Assembly: GCF_900095735.1 (NCBI RefSeq)
Contig: NZ_FNLO01000005.1
Location: forward strand, 62,001 to 126,000
Origin: Chitinasiproducens palmae
Lineage (GTDB): Bacteria > Pseudomonadota > Gammaproteobacteria > Burkholderiales > Burkholderiaceae
Direction of reading: 5' to 3'
Length of the DNA stretch: 64,000 bases
Part shown: piece after piece, positions 8,080 through 20,941 of the stretch
How positions within the stretch are numbered: the first letter of the stretch is position 1
Layout: every line of letters begins with the position of its first letter
Program-made: the position numbers and the translations under genes
Notes under the pieces: generated by a model
Told to the model about the DNA's origin: nothing
The model's input: only the letters and a program-made list of their open reading frames with translations
Databases searched by the model: none

Positions 8080-9180
8080 TCAAGATCTGTAGCGCAAACC
8101 GCCGCGCATCAGTGGCGACGGTTTGCCCATCGTTTGCAAATGGGCGCCACTGTATTGCCGTTCACTGGCTGCCAAATTTTTCACTGCCTTGTCGAAATCG
8201 CTTTCAAACAGGCGATCCTGCGCAATTCTGTACTTCTCGAATTCACTTTCCGCATGCGTCTGGGCAAGTTTTGCAGAAATCTTGCCGCTGTTCTGGAGCA
8301 TTTCCCGTTCATCAAATTCGAGGAAGGCGTCCAGCCGCTTGGACCAGTCTTCCATGCTCATGGGGATTTTGCGGCGGGCACGATCCTCGGCCAGTTCCAG
8401 GTAGGCGTTGACGATACGGCCCAATGAATCCAACTCGTCCTTGGCCAAGTAAGTCTTGGCCACGGCCACGTCGGTTTTCAGGATCGTGCCTTCGGGCGCG
8501 CTCGCCCAGGGAGTCAGCCCCATACGCGGCTTGCTGCTATCAGCCCGCTTACGGATCAACTCTGCAGCAGTATGGCCGTGGATCGCAGAGTGAAGTGTGT
8601 TCTGTACTTGGGCGAAGACGGCCTTGGTTGTCGGTGCGTCCTTGTTGTAATCCACGCTGGTGGCGTAGATGTCGGTGATCTTCTGGTAGAAGCGTCGCTC
8701 GCTGAGGCGGATCTCGCGAATTTCTTCCAGCAGACGCTCGAAGTAATCCTCGCCCAGGAAGCTGCCGTTTTCCATACGCTTGCGATCCAGCACATAGCCC
8801 TTGATGGCGAACTCACGCAGCACGCCGGTCGCCCACTGGCGGAACTGCGTTGCGCGTAGGGAATTGACCCGGTAGCCGACGGAAATGATGGCGTCGAGAT
8901 TGTAGAAGTCCACCGCCCGGGACACCTCCCGCTGGCCCTCCTGCTGAACTATCCGGAATTTCCGGATAGTTGCCTGGGGCGTGAGCTCATGACTGGCAAA
9001 GATGTTCTTCAAGTGCTCGCTGACGGTGCGCACATCCACCCCGAACAACTCGGCCATCAGCTTCTGCGAGAGCCACAAGGTTTCGTCCTCATAGCGAGCT
9101 TCGATGCTCTGTTCGCCGGCCTGGCCAGTGAAGATCAGAGACTCGGCTGTGCTGTTGCGGATCAATTTTTTGCTAGTCAT
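8080..9180 (-). CDS. rhuM: RhuM-family protein
   Basis: A 366-residue protein of the RhuM (virulence protein, COG3943) family: TLWLSQKLMAELFGVDVRTVSEHLKNIF at about 35-63 is a phage-antirepressor-like HTH segment. It is followed by the family hallmark SRAVDFYNLDAIISVGYRVN and a helical C-terminal half. Molecular function is not established; homologues are common in genomic islands and are often next to type I restriction-modification genes. The gene is visibly lower in GC than its neighbours (sampled lines at 47% and 58% against about 67% nearby), consistent with transfer. ATG 9180 starts the conserved region; an upstream in-frame start would add 13 residues. Confidence 0.85.
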   Translation of the reverse strand: MTSKKLIRNSTAESLIFTGQAGEQSIEARYEDETLWLSQKLMAELFGVDVRTVSEHLKNIFASHELTPQATIRKFRIVQQEGQREVSRAVDFYNLDAIISVGYRVNSLRATQFRQWATGVLREFAIKGYVLDRKRMENGSFLGEDYFERLLEEIREIRLSERRFYQKITDIYATSVDYNKDAPTTKAVFAQVQNTLHSAIHGHTAAELIRKRADSSKPRMGLTPWASAPEGTILKTDVAVAKTYLAKDELDSLGRIVNAYLELAEDRARRKIPMSMEDWSKRLDAFLEFDEREMLQNSGKISAKLAQTHAESEFEKYRIAQDRLFESDFDKAVKNLAASERQYSGAHLQTMGKPSPLMRGGLRYRS

Positions 9181-9250
9181 ACCAAGTCTCTCCACGTGGT
9201 CTGTACGTCGACCAAGCACGCTTCAACGCCCGTGCGATAACTCTGGCCGG

Positions 9251-9418
9251 TTACACCCGCCCACCCACCCCTTTGAAGTTTTCGACGAACGCGGCGATCT
9301 GCTGGAAGACGCTTTGCTTTTTTGTCGGGTACTCCGGATTGAGCGGGCTCATCTTAGGCACGAGGGCATTGCGTTCGGTGCCGTTCTCGCTGGCAAAGTT
9401 ACGTCTAAGTGAGGCGCT
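9251..9418 (-). pseudogene. Fragment of an unidentified gene, possibly a type I restriction subunit C-terminus
   Basis: On the minus strand an open stretch ends GVGGRV-stop at 9251 and reads like true protein ([19 protein letters not shown], then [14 protein letters not shown]), lower in GC than the host. It has no start of its own: upstream it runs into antisense of the integrase remnant. It resembles the last 50 or so residues of a larger enzyme; because RhuM genes often sit beside hsd genes I suspect an HsdR C-terminus, but that is a guess. Confidence 0.3.
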
Positions 9419-9625
9419 GATGTACGTCTGGTGCGCAAATCGGAGCTGATGCTGGCGCAGTGGAAGGATGTGCATGTGGACGAAGGCGAATGGCACATCC
9501 CAATCGAGATTTCCAAGACCGGCAAGCCGGACATCGTCTACCTGTCCATCCAGGCGCCAACCCTGTTCAAGGAGCTCAAGCCGCTCGCCGGCAGCAGCGA
9601 CTGGGTGTTACAGGCACATCGGCAG
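9413..9625 (+). pseudogene. Tyrosine-recombinase (phage integrase) remnant
   Basis: An open stretch reads [20 protein letters not shown], then [20 protein letters not shown] followed by LSIQA. This is the segment around the first catalytic Arg of P4-type tyrosine recombinases (L-x-x-x-R-K-S-E-L), and the following K of SKTGKP matches the beta-hairpin Lys. A stop codon at 9410 lies just upstream, and the later HxRH and Tyr parts are missing, so only about 65 residues remain. It abuts the 3' end of mnmE, a position suggesting a decayed mobile element. Confidence 0.7.
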
Positions 9626-9653
9626 ACTTCAGTGCACGTCCACAGACCCCATC

Positions 9654-11138
9654 TCACTTCCCGATACAAAACCGGCTGAAAATCACGCCGAGCAAATCGT
9701 CGCTGGTGAAGGCGCCGGTGATTTCGCCGAGCCGTTGCTGGGCGAGTCGCAGTTCCTCGGCGAACAGGTCCAGCGCTCCGGCGCGCAGGGCGGCGTGCTC
9801 GGCGGCGAGATCGAGGTGGGTGGCGGCCGCCGCGAGGGCCTGCAGGTGTCGTTCGCGGGCAATGAACACGCCTTGGGTGTCGCCGCGTGAGCCGGTCGCG
9901 TCGAGCAGCGCGGCGCGCAGCAGCGCTATGCCGTCGCCGGTACGGGCCGACAGGCTGATCTCCTCGATGGCGCCGTCGCGTGCTGGATCGAGTGGGCGAC
10001 GCGCTGGCAGGCTGCCGGTCAGGTCGATCTTGTTGACAACGCGCAGTACCGGCGTGGCGTCCGGCAGGCGCGCCGCGATCTCGCGGTCCGCGGCCGATCC
10101 GGCCGCGGACCCGGGCGCAGCGGCCGGCGGCATCCGCTGGGCATCGACCGGCGCACTCAGCATGCCGCTTACCGGACTGTCTGCGGCGCGGTCGAGCAGA
10201 TGCAGTACGACGTCGGCCTTCTCGATCGCCTGCCATGAACGGGCAATGCCGATCTTCTCGACCTCGTCGTTCGTCTCGCGCAGACCGGCCGTGTCGACGA
10301 TGTGCAGCGGAATGCCATCGATCTGGATGGTCTGTTCGACGCGATCGCGCGTGGTGCCCGCGATCGGGGTGACGATGGCAAGCTCGGCGCCGGCCAGTGC
10401 GTTGAGCAGCGACGACTTGCCCACATTGGGCTGGCCGGCCAGCACGACGGTCAGGCCGTCGCGCAGCAATGCGCCCTGCCGGGCTTCGCCGCGCACCTCG
10501 TGCAACGCGGCGATCACGCGGGCGAGCCGGCCGCGCGCGTCCGCTGCCTCCAGGAAATCGATCTCCTCCTCGGGAAAATCCAGCGTCGCCTCGACCAGCA
10601 TGCGCAGGTCGATCAATTCGTCGACCAACGCTTCGATGCGGGCCGAGAAAGCGCCGGCCAGCGAGCGGCTCGCCGAGCGCGCGGCGGCTTCGGTACTGGC
10701 CTCGATCAGGTCGGCGACCGCTTCGGCCTGCGCGAGATCCAGCTTGTCGTTCAGGAACGCGCGTCGCGTGAATTCTCCCGGGTCGGCCAGGCGCAGGCCC
10801 AGCTCGCGGCCTGCCGCAAGGCAGCTGCGCAGCAGCAACTGCATGACCACGGGTCCGCCGTGTCCCTGGAATTCCAGCACCGTCTCCCCGGTGTACGAGT
10901 GCGGCGCCGGAAAATGGAGCGCAATGCCCCGGTCGAGCACGTCGCCGCTCTCGACGTCATGGAACGGAACGTAGCTGGCCTGGCGCGGCGTCAGTTGCCG
11001 GCCGGCGATGGCCTGCATCAGTCCGGCCGCGGCGGCGCCCGCGCGCCCCAGGGAAATGCGCACGACGCCGATGCCGCCTTGGCCGGTGGCCGTGGCGATT
11101 GCAACGATCGGGTCGTACTCCAGCGAAATCTCGTTCAT
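9654..11138 (-). CDS. mnmE: tRNA modification GTPase MnmE (TrmE)
   Basis: GTPase that, with MnmG, installs the aminomethyl-type modification on U34 of certain tRNAs using a folate one-carbon unit; cytoplasmic. The N-terminal folate-binding domain (1-120), helical domain and inserted G domain are visible. G1 is GQPNVGKSS at 235-243, the switch II motif DTAG is at 282-285 and G4 NKID at 369-372. The C-terminal FCIGK ends with the catalytic Cys. At 494 residues it is some 40 longer than the E. coli protein; the excess is an Ala/Pro/Ser-rich insertion at about 320-352 between G3 and G4. It belongs to the conserved rpmH-rnpA-yidD-yidC-mnmE order but is separated from yidC by an opposing regulator gene. 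Confidence 0.97.
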   Translation of the reverse strand: MNEISLEYDPIVAIATATGQGGIGVVRISLGRAGAAAAGLMQAIAGRQLTPRQASYVPFHDVESGDVLDRGIALHFPAPHSYTGETVLEFQGHGGPVVMQLLLRSCLAAGRELGLRLADPGEFTRRAFLNDKLDLAQAEAVADLIEASTEAAARSASRSLAGAFSARIEALVDELIDLRMLVEATLDFPEEEIDFLEAADARGRLARVIAALHEVRGEARQGALLRDGLTVVLAGQPNVGKSSLLNALAGAELAIVTPIAGTTRDRVEQTIQIDGIPLHIVDTAGLRETNDEVEKIGIARSWQAIEKADVVLHLLDRAADSPVSGMLSAPVDAQRMPPAAAPGSAAGSAADREIAARLPDATPVLRVVNKIDLTGSLPARRPLDPARDGAIEEISLSARTGDGIALLRAALLDATGSRGDTQGVFIARERHLQALAAAATHLDLAAEHAALRAGALDLFAEELRLAQQRLGEITGAFTSDDLLGVIFSRFCIGK

Positions 11139-11283
11139 GTGATACGCGTCTGGCCGCGCGGCGCCGGGACGTCGCAGGCATTGCGGATGCCGCCGTCACG
11201 AATGTTTGCAAGCTATTCGTAGCGATGACTTCGGCGGCGTCGGCTTGCATCGGCTAGCGTCAGGCAATGCCGATTCCGGTGCG

Positions 11284-11320
11284 CCAAAAAAAAGCCGTTG
11301 CCAGGGGAAAGAGGCAACGG
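11284..11320 (-). terminator. Minus-strand terminator-like hairpin
   Basis: GCCGTTGCC pairs with GGCAACGGC across a ten-base loop; on the minus strand the stem is followed by eight T residues. It lies between the regulator gene and mnmE, upstream of mnmE, so it would stop minus-strand read-through from yidC or an unrecognised short transcript starting near 11440. Confidence 0.7.
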
Positions 11321-11404
11321 CGCAAATTGTAGCGCCAGCCGATCGCCCTCGTTGCCAGCACCACAGCAGGAAGTGTAGCGAGGCCACCGACTCATGTAAA
11401 CCGT

Positions 11405-11433
11405 TTGAGATACATTTATCTTTTCAAGATAAA
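11405..11433 (+). promoter_or_regulatory. Promoter of the HTH regulator gene
   Basis: TTGAGA (11405-11410) and GATAAA (11428-11433) are separated by exactly 17 bases, 33 bases upstream of the start at 11466. The -10 element lies inside the 21-bp palindrome, so the regulator binding there would block its own transcription. Confidence 0.6.
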
Positions 11434-11434
11434 T
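11414..11434. promoter_or_regulatory. 21-bp perfect palindrome, probable operator
   Basis: ATTTATCTT and AAGATAAAT form a perfect nine-base inverted repeat with a three-base centre. It is AT-rich in a GC-rich setting and overlaps the -10 region of the adjacent HTH gene. Autoregulation by that protein is an inference. Confidence 0.65.
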
Positions 11435-11465
11435 CCCGCGTTGGCGCCCGTGCAGAATCCGGCCC

Positions 11466-11879
11466 ATGTCCAAGTCAGACGAAAGAGCGGCGTTCTCCAA
11501 ACGGCTGGAGCACGAGCTGGCGCGCCTGCCCGAAAAGGTACGCGGCCCGACGCAGCTCGCCAACCAATTCAATCTGCGCCATCAAGGCGAGCGGCAGATC
11601 ACCGCGCAGACCGCCGACAAATGGCTGAAGGCACGGGCGATCCCGAATGAGGAAAACCTGGCGACGCTCTGCACGTGGTTCGGGGTCCGCTACGAATGGA
11701 TGCGGCACGGCGTCCTGCCGCGCGAGGTGCCAGTCGACCCATTGGCCTATCCGCTCTCGTATGAGAGTCTGCTGATCGCGCGCCAGTTCGAAACGCTGGA
11801 CCCTGAACAGCGCTTTCTGGTCGGCGAAATGATCAAGCAGCTCTACACCAAGAAGCCGCCGACCCCGGACGGCGGCTGA
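11466..11879 (+). CDS. Phage-repressor-like helix-turn-helix regulator
   Basis: A 137-residue protein with a Cro/CI-type (XRE) DNA-binding region at about 25-75: RGPTQLANQFNLRH, QITAQTADKWLKARAIPNEE, then NLATLCTWFGVRYEWMRHG, the usual end of prophage-type HTH domains. The C-terminal 60 residues are acidic-helical with no peptidase or effector motif. It lies convergent to yidC and divergent from mnmE, interrupting a gene pair that is normally adjacent. Its promoter overlaps a palindrome, which points to autoregulation. What else it controls is unknown; yidC and mnmE themselves are possible but unsupported. Confidence 0.75.
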   Translation: MSKSDERAAFSKRLEHELARLPEKVRGPTQLANQFNLRHQGERQITAQTADKWLKARAIPNEENLATLCTWFGVRYEWMRHGVLPREVPVDPLAYPLSYESLLIARQFETLDPEQRFLVGEMIKQLYTKKPPTPDGG

Positions 11880-11902
11880 GGCCCCGCCCCTCGTCCAAAA
11901 AC

Positions 11903-11938
11903 AAAACGCCGCCCGGTTCCTCACCGGGCGGCGTTTTT
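11903..11938. terminator. Bidirectional terminator between the HTH gene and yidC
   Basis: A 13-base perfect stem (AACGCCGCCCGGT with ACCGGGCGGCGTT, loop TCCTC) is preceded by a run of A and followed by TTTTT, so it can act on both converging genes. Confidence 0.9.
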
Positions 11939-11971
11939 CATCTCGGACGCCCGTGCACGGGCGCCGCGGAC

Positions 11972-13645
11972 TCAGGCAGCCTTCTTCTTGCGCTCGCCGT
12001 GCATCACGCGCGTGATGTACCACTGCTGCGCAATCGACAGCACGTTGTTCACGACGTAGTACAGCACCAGGCCGGCCGGGAAGAAGAAGAACATCACCGA
12101 GAAGGCCAGCGGCATGAACAGCATCATCTTGGCCTGGACGGGGTCCGGCGGCGTCGGATTGAGCTTGGTCTGCACGAACATCGAGATCGTCATCAGGATC
12201 GGCAGGATGAAATACGGATCCTGCTGCGACAGATCATGGATCCACAGCACCCACGGCGCCGCGCGCATTTCAACCGACGACAGCAGCACCCAGTACAGCG
12301 AGATGAAGACGGGGATCTGCACGACCACGGGCAGACACCCGCCAAGCGGGTTGACCTTGTGCGTCTTGTACAGCTCCATCATTGCCGGGTTCAGCTTGGT
12401 CGGCTCGTCCTTGTAGCGCTCGCGCAGCGCCTGCAGGCGGGGCGTCAGTTCCTTCATCCGCGCCATCGACTTGTAGCTGGCGGCGGAGAGCGGGAAGAAC
12501 ACCGCCTTGATCAGCAGCGTCAGCACGACGATCGACCAGCCCCAGTTGCCCAGGTAGCTGTGGATCTTTTCGAGCAGCCAGAACAGCGGCTTGGCGATGA
12601 TCGTCACCCAGCCGTAGTCCTTGACCAGCTCCAGGCCCGGGGCGACGCCTTCGAGCATGCGCTCTTCCTCGGGGCCCGCGAACAGCCGTGCCTTCACGTC
12701 CGCGCTGGCGCCCGGCTGGATCGCCGTGACCGGCAGCTTGTAGCCGACGCGGTACAGCGACGCATCGGTTTTGCCGACGTAGACATCGCGCGCGGCGCCC
12801 TGCGTGGGGATCCACGCCGATGCGAAGTAATGCTGCACCATCGCGATCCAGCCGTTGTCCGCCTGGCGCGCGTAGTCGGCCTTGCCCTTGTCGACGTCGC
12901 TGAACGAGATCTTCTGGAAGTGGTCCTGCGAGGTGTAGACCGCCGGTCCGATGAAGGTATGCGAGAAGCGCGGCGTTTCCACCGGCGTATCGTCGCGCAC
13001 CAGTTCCATGTAGACGGTCGGCTGCACCGGCTGGGTGCCGACGTTCTCGATGCGCTGGTCGACGCCGATCACGTAGCTGCCGCGCGTGAACGTGTAGGTC
13101 TTCACCAGCTTGACGCCGCCGACGTCCGGCGATTCAAGCCTGACCTGCAGGGTCTGCTGTCCCGGTTCGAGCGTGCGCGGGCCCGGCGCCACCGAGAACA
13201 ACGTCGTATGGTTCGGGAAGTTGCCGCCGATCAGGCCGGTACGCGCCAGATACGTGTGGTTGGGCGTCTGGTCGAACAGCGTGATGTACAGGTCGGGCTG
13301 CTTGCCTTCGTTCTGCTTGACCAGCGAAAGCCGCGTCACGGTGCCGCCGAGCGTGTCGATGTCGCCATCGAAGACGTCGGTCTTGATGTGGATCTTCTCG
13401 CCGCGCGAAGCGGTCTGCTCGCCGGCGGTCGGCGCGGGCACGCTGCCCGGCGCGCCGCTCGGCACGTCGCCGGCGTGCGGCGCGGCAGCGCCATTGGCCG
13501 GCTTGCCGTTCCCCGCGACGGCCTTGGTCGGCACGGCGCTCGGGAAGAACATCGAGCCATGGCCGTTGAAGCGCTGCCAGTTATCGTATAGGAGCGCGAG
13601 CGAAACGACGAAGATCACCCAAAGAAAGGTGCGTTTGATTTCCAT
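11972..13645 (-). CDS. yidC: Membrane protein insertase YidC
   Basis: Inner-membrane insertase working with or without SecYEG; 557 residues. The N-terminal anchor [20 protein letters not shown] is followed by an Ala/Pro-rich linker (about 35-85), the large periplasmic beta-sandwich domain (about 90-330) and the conserved five-helix core. The core shows [20 protein letters not shown], then [19 protein letters not shown], then [16 protein letters not shown], with the conserved hydrophilic-groove Arg in the second cytosolic-proximal segment. A basic tail HGERKKKAA could contact the ribosome. ATG 13645 is the only start placing the anchor at the N-terminus. It lies downstream of yidD in the rpmH operon. 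Confidence 0.97.
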   Translation of the reverse strand: MEIKRTFLWVIFVVSLALLYDNWQRFNGHGSMFFPSAVPTKAVAGNGKPANGAAAPHAGDVPSGAPGSVPAPTAGEQTASRGEKIHIKTDVFDGDIDTLGGTVTRLSLVKQNEGKQPDLYITLFDQTPNHTYLARTGLIGGNFPNHTTLFSVAPGPRTLEPGQQTLQVRLESPDVGGVKLVKTYTFTRGSYVIGVDQRIENVGTQPVQPTVYMELVRDDTPVETPRFSHTFIGPAVYTSQDHFQKISFSDVDKGKADYARQADNGWIAMVQHYFASAWIPTQGAARDVYVGKTDASLYRVGYKLPVTAIQPGASADVKARLFAGPEEERMLEGVAPGLELVKDYGWVTIIAKPLFWLLEKIHSYLGNWGWSIVVLTLLIKAVFFPLSAASYKSMARMKELTPRLQALRERYKDEPTKLNPAMMELYKTHKVNPLGGCLPVVVQIPVFISLYWVLLSSVEMRAAPWVLWIHDLSQQDPYFILPILMTISMFVQTKLNPTPPDPVQAKMMLFMPLAFSVMFFFFPAGLVLYYVVNNVLSIAQQWYITRVMHGERKKKAA

Positions 13646-13665
13646 GCGTTGCCTCGAAGCCGAGC

Positions 13666-13899
13666 TTATCGGGGACCGACTCGATCGGGGGGCGGAACCG
13701 GGTCGACCCCGCCTGACGAAAAGGGATGGCAGCGACAAAGTCGCTTGACGGCCAGATACGTGCCGCGCGCGGCGCCATGATACTGGATTGCCTCGCGCGC
13801 GTAATCGGAGCAGGACGGATAAAAGCGGCAGCGCTCGCCGAGCAGGGGACTGACGGTGAGCTTGTAGACGCGCAGCAGCGCGATCATCACGCCGGACAT
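13666..13899 (-). CDS. yidD: Membrane protein insertion efficiency factor YidD
   Basis: Small cysteine-rich protein of 77 residues: [17 protein letters not shown], then [15 protein letters not shown], then [12 protein letters not shown], the complete YidD/HAF signature with its conserved cysteines. It assists membrane protein insertion near YidC. The ATG at 13899 is chosen, with an AGGA eight bases upstream; an ATG at 13917 lies right after the rnpA stop and would add six residues. The spacing to yidC is 20 bases. Confidence 0.92.
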   Translation of the reverse strand: MSGVMIALLRVYKLTVSPLLGERCRFYPSCSDYAREAIQYHGAARGTYLAVKRLCRCHPFSSGGVDPVPPPDRVGPR

Positions 13900-13921
13900 C
13901 GATGGTCCTGGACCCATGGCG

Positions 13922-14464
13922 TCACTCCGCACGTGGCTCGCGCCGCGGCGGCGCGGTGCCCTGGCGGCGCCGGAGCTGCGCAAGCGACTGCTCGAACAGC
14001 GTCTCGATCTCCGCCCGGCAAGCCGCGCGCAACGGCGCCGCGGCGGCACTACCGAACTGCGCCGCGTCGAAGCGCCGCTGCATTCTCAGCAGCACGTCGA
14101 AGCCGGCGAGCTCGGCGCGCCGCATCCGGAACGCCTCGCGCGTCAGGCGCCGGATCAGATTGCGCGTGGCGGCGTGTGGCGCGGCCTTCTTGCCGGCCAC
14201 CAGCCCGAGACGCGCCGCCTGCCCGGTCGGGCGCAGGTACAGCACGAAGTGGTCGGAACGCCGCCAGGGCCGCAAACGAAAAACGGATGAGAACTCATCC
14301 GTTTTCAGAAGGCGTGCGCTGCGCGGAAAGGCGTGCTCACCCCGCTGCGGCACCGCCGGCGGGTTGCTCTCCGAGCGGTGCGGGGACAGGCCCATTCCCG
14401 CCTCGTGCATCGTGTCCGGCATCGATTCGCTCGCGGACCGCGCGTGCCCGGCATCCTGCGTCAC
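13922..14464 (-). CDS. rnpA: Ribonuclease P protein component
   Basis: Protein subunit of RNase P, needed for 5' maturation of tRNAs. The conserved region runs from [20 protein letters not shown] to the RNR signature [13 protein letters not shown] and the C-terminal FDVLLRM. At 180 residues from the first ATG it is longer than usual (about 120-140). The N-terminal 45 residues are not conserved and there are in-frame starts at 14422, 14410 and 14395, so the true start is uncertain. It lies 38 bases beyond rpmH in the same operon. Confidence 0.9.
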   Translation of the reverse strand: MTQDAGHARSASESMPDTMHEAGMGLSPHRSESNPPAVPQRGEHAFPRSARLLKTDEFSSVFRLRPWRRSDHFVLYLRPTGQAARLGLVAGKKAAPHAATRNLIRRLTREAFRMRRAELAGFDVLLRMQRRFDAAQFGSAAAAPLRAACRAEIETLFEQSLAQLRRRQGTAPPRREPRAE

Positions 14465-14502
14465 CGCGGTGCCTGCCGCGTCGGCGGCGAACGCCGCGAC
14501 GT

Positions 14503-14637
14503 TCAGACGGCCAGGCGCTTGCGGCCCTTCGCGCGACGGGCGTTGATTACCTTGCGGCCGCCGACGGTCTTCATGCGGACGCGGAAACCGTGGGTACGCT
14601 TACGGCGCGTGACGGAAGGCTGGTAAGTACGTTTCAT
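14503..14637 (-). CDS. rpmH: 50S ribosomal protein L34
   Basis: A 44-residue, highly basic ribosomal protein matching L34 along its entire length: [18 protein letters not shown] at the start and [10 protein letters not shown] at the end. First gene of the minus-strand rpmH-rnpA-yidD-yidC run, divergent from dnaA, the classical arrangement at bacterial origins. Confidence 0.98.
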   Translation of the reverse strand: MKRTYQPSVTRRKRTHGFRVRMKTVGGRKVINARRAKGRKRLAV

Positions 14638-15220
14638 GTTGTGCTCGCTGAGAAATTCGTGGCGCCGGCTCAAGGTCCACCGCGCCTGCCGTCGGGAGTG
14701 ACGGGCAGACGCCAGGCGGTTGCGACCGTGCCGCTGGCCCGCAGGCGCGAAGCCCGGACGGCCCATCGGCATGCCCTCCGGTCCGGCACAGCCGGCCGCA
14801 CCGGGCACGATCGAAAGTCGCTTACAGGAGTCGGTTTTGCGGAACCTGCTATTAGAGCCGGTTTACGCGGGGGTGTCAATTATCTGGCACCGATCCAGTC
14901 GCGGCGCGCGCGTCTGGCGCCGCTGCGGCCGAACGCAACGGTGCACCGGGCATGCACGCGTCGCCAACCGGCGCACTGCCTGCCGGGTACCGGTCGAATC
15001 GCCCGACGGGCTGTGGATAACTGTCCTCGCGGGCCGATTAGCGATAAACTTCCGGTTTGCCTTCCGCGACTTCTCCACCCCCGCGGCCGCCTGTCGGCAG
15101 CCCCGGACGTGGCCAGCCGCGCCAACCGGACGGCGCCCCAGCGGGCGCGCGTCGCGCCCGCTGCCGATCTGCTGCGCGGCCGCGTGGACGCATGCCCGTT
15201 CCGACCGTCGCCTTTCCTCG
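14638..15220. other. rpmH-dnaA intergenic region, candidate origin or dnaA control region
   Basis: 583 gene-free bases between divergent rpmH and dnaA, the usual location of oriC in related chromosomes. One exact DnaA box is present (15012-15020). The most AT-rich patch is about 14820-14885. I could not find the cluster of boxes expected of a full origin; TTCTCCACC at about 15070 is a two-mismatch candidate. Confidence 0.45.
15012..15020. promoter_or_regulatory. DnaA box
   Basis: TGTGGATAA, the exact complement of the high-affinity box TTATCCACA, lies 200 bases upstream of the dnaA start. It may serve origin function or dnaA autoregulation. Confidence 0.75.
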
Positions 15221-16744
15221 ATGAATGAATTTTGGCAACACTGCAAGGCATTGCTTGAGCACGAGTTGACGCCTCAGCAGTACCAGACCTGGATCAGACC
15301 GCTGGCCCCGGTGTCCTTCGACGCCGAGAACAACCGGCTCAGCATCGCCGCACCGAACCGTTTCAAACTGGACTGGGTCAAGAACCAGTTCGCCGGCCGC
15401 ATTACCGATCTGGCGCGCGAATTCTGGCAAATGCCGGTGGACGTGCTGTTCGTGCTGGACCCGGCCGGCGGCGTGCGCGCGCCGGTCAGCACGCCGCGCC
15501 CGCTCGCGCCTGCCCCGGCGGGCGGCGCCGGCACGCCCGTCGCGTCGGCTGGCCCGGTGGGCGGCGGCATGGCGGGTGCGGCCAGCGCGGCCGCCACTGA
15601 GAAGGTCGCGTTCGGCGACGAACAGAACATCGACGTGCCGAGCATCGACGCGACCGAAGCCGCAGCGGGCCGCCGCACCTGGCGCAACTCATCCGCGCAG
15701 GCCGACGCACCGGGCGCGCTGGAGCGCTCGAAGCTGAACCTGGTCCTGACCTTCGACAACTTCGTCACCGGTAAGGCCAACCAGCTCGCCCGCGCCGCGG
15801 CGATTCAGGTCGCCGCCAACCCGGGCACCTCGTACAACCCGCTGTTCCTGTACGGCGGCGTCGGTCTGGGCAAGACCCACTTGATCCATGCGATCGGCAA
15901 CCAGATGCTGGTCGACAATCCGAACGCCCGGATCCGCTACATCCACGCCGAGCAATACGTGTCGGACGTGGTGAAGGCCTATCAGCGCAAGGCGTTCGAT
16001 GAGTTCAAGCGCTACTACCACTCGCTCGACCTGCTGCTGATCGACGACATCCAGTTCTTCTCGGGCAAGTCGCGTACGCAGGAAGAATTCTTCTACGCGT
16101 TCGAGGCGCTGGTCGCCAACAAGGCGCAGGTGATCATCACCAGCGACACCTACCCGAAGGAAATCTCCGGCATCGACGACCGGCTGATCTCGCGCTTCGA
16201 CTCTGGCCTGACCGTGGCCATCGAGCCGCCCGAGCTCGAGATGCGCGTCGCGATCCTGATGCGCAAGGCGCAGTCGGAGCAGCAGGCGCTCTCGGAAGAC
16301 GTCGCGTTCTTCGTGGCCAAGCACCTGCGCTCGAACGTGCGCGAGCTGGAAGGGGCGCTGCGCAAGATCCTCGCGTACTCCCGCTTCCATGGCCGCGAGA
16401 TCACCATCGAGCTGACCAAGGAAGCGTTGAAGGACCTGCTGACCGTGCAGAACCGCCAGATCTCCGTGGAGAACATCCAGAAGACGGTGGCAGACTTCTA
16501 CAGCATCAAGGTCGCGGACATGTATTCGAAGAAGCGGCCGGCCAACATTGCGCGGCCGCGCCAGATCGCGATGTATCTCGCCAAGGAACTGACGCAGAAG
16601 AGCCTGCCCGAGATCGGCGATCTGTTCGGCGGCCGCGACCACACGACCGTGCTGCACGCGGTTCGCAAGATTGCCGACGAGCGCGGCAAGGATGCCCAGC
16701 TGAACCACGAACTGCACGTGCTGGAGCAGACGCTGAAGGGATGA
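15221..16744 (+). CDS. dnaA: Chromosomal replication initiator DnaA
   Basis: Initiator ATPase that binds DnaA boxes and opens oriC; 507 residues. Domain I ([20 protein letters not shown]...) spans about 1-85, and a variable Ala/Gly/Pro-rich linker with acidic end follows to about 170. Domain III shows Walker [10 protein letters not shown] at about 211 and Walker [10 protein letters not shown] at about 271, with an arginine-finger region LISRFDSGL. Domain IV ends with the box-recognition signature [15 protein letters not shown]. The ATG at 15221 is the family start, although no clear ribosome site precedes it. An open frame extends upstream but is not homologous. Confidence 0.98.
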   Translation: MNEFWQHCKALLEHELTPQQYQTWIRPLAPVSFDAENNRLSIAAPNRFKLDWVKNQFAGRITDLAREFWQMPVDVLFVLDPAGGVRAPVSTPRPLAPAPAGGAGTPVASAGPVGGGMAGAASAAATEKVAFGDEQNIDVPSIDATEAAAGRRTWRNSSAQADAPGALERSKLNLVLTFDNFVTGKANQLARAAAIQVAANPGTSYNPLFLYGGVGLGKTHLIHAIGNQMLVDNPNARIRYIHAEQYVSDVVKAYQRKAFDEFKRYYHSLDLLLIDDIQFFSGKSRTQEEFFYAFEALVANKAQVIITSDTYPKEISGIDDRLISRFDSGLTVAIEPPELEMRVAILMRKAQSEQQALSEDVAFFVAKHLRSNVRELEGALRKILAYSRFHGREITIELTKEALKDLLTVQNRQISVENIQKTVADFYSIKVADMYSKKRPANIARPRQIAMYLAKELTQKSLPEIGDLFGGRDHTTVLHAVRKIADERGKDAQLNHELHVLEQTLKG

Positions 16745-17094
16745 CGGGACCGGCGCGGGGTGGGGCGCCGTATGTGGCGCGCGCCGGGCGGCGGCAGCCG
16801 CGCGCAGGCGACGGCCGGGATCGGCGGGATCGGCAACAGCCGCCCGGCCGCGAGGATTGGTCCGGAAACCGCGGCGTAGCCGGGTGGAAGTGGCCGAAAT
16901 CGGCGGAGAAACCGCCTGAAAGTGGCTTGCGCGCGGCGGCAGGTGCCGTTGCGTTATGCCTTTGAGGCACAATATACGTTTTTCGTCCGTCATCACGCCG
17001 ACGGTCCGGAAAGCATTGAAAAAACGGCATCACACCCGGTCGGACGGGCGGCTCGTCACCGCCTGCGCCGACCACGGATCATCGAGGAATTCAC
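16745..17094. other. dnaA-dnaN intergenic stretch
   Basis: No gene is seen. A small GGCGG-AGAAA-CCGCC hairpin lies at about 16896-16910, and an AT-rich patch at about 16950-16985 contains the probable dnaN promoter. Confidence 0.45.
16949..16978 (+). promoter_or_regulatory. dnaN: Probable dnaN promoter
   Basis: TTGCGT and TATACG are separated by 18 bases in the only AT-rich part of the dnaA-dnaN gap, about 115 bases upstream of dnaN. It suggests dnaN has its own promoter in addition to read-through from dnaA. Confidence 0.4.
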
Positions 17095-20809
<3,715 letters not shown>

Positions 20810-20847
20810 TGTGACGCGGGCGCGAACGCCGCCCGCTGCCTCTCACG

Positions 20848-20872
20848 AACGCCCAGCCTGTCCGGGCGTTTT
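20848..20872 (+). terminator. Possible gyrB terminator
   Basis: AACGCCC and GGGCGTT pair across a nine-base loop and are followed by TTTTGC, 39 bases beyond the gyrB stop. Confidence 0.65.
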
Positions 20873-20941
20873 GCTTGATGGTAGGTAACGCGGCGCGACC
20901 GTCCTATACTGCGCGCATCCCATCGCCAACGGAGCGCGCGC

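Noticed and set aside
8080-9680. Intact prophage or integrative element
   Set aside because: Only rhuM is complete; the integrase is a short fragment and no phage structural, replication or conjugation genes are present.
11999-13591. 530-residue open frame antisense to yidC
   Set aside because: Arg/His-rich shadow of a certain gene with no ribosome site or family motif.
14720-15220. Upstream in-frame extension of dnaA
   Set aside because: The added 167 residues are not DnaA-like, and domain I begins exactly at MNEFWQH.
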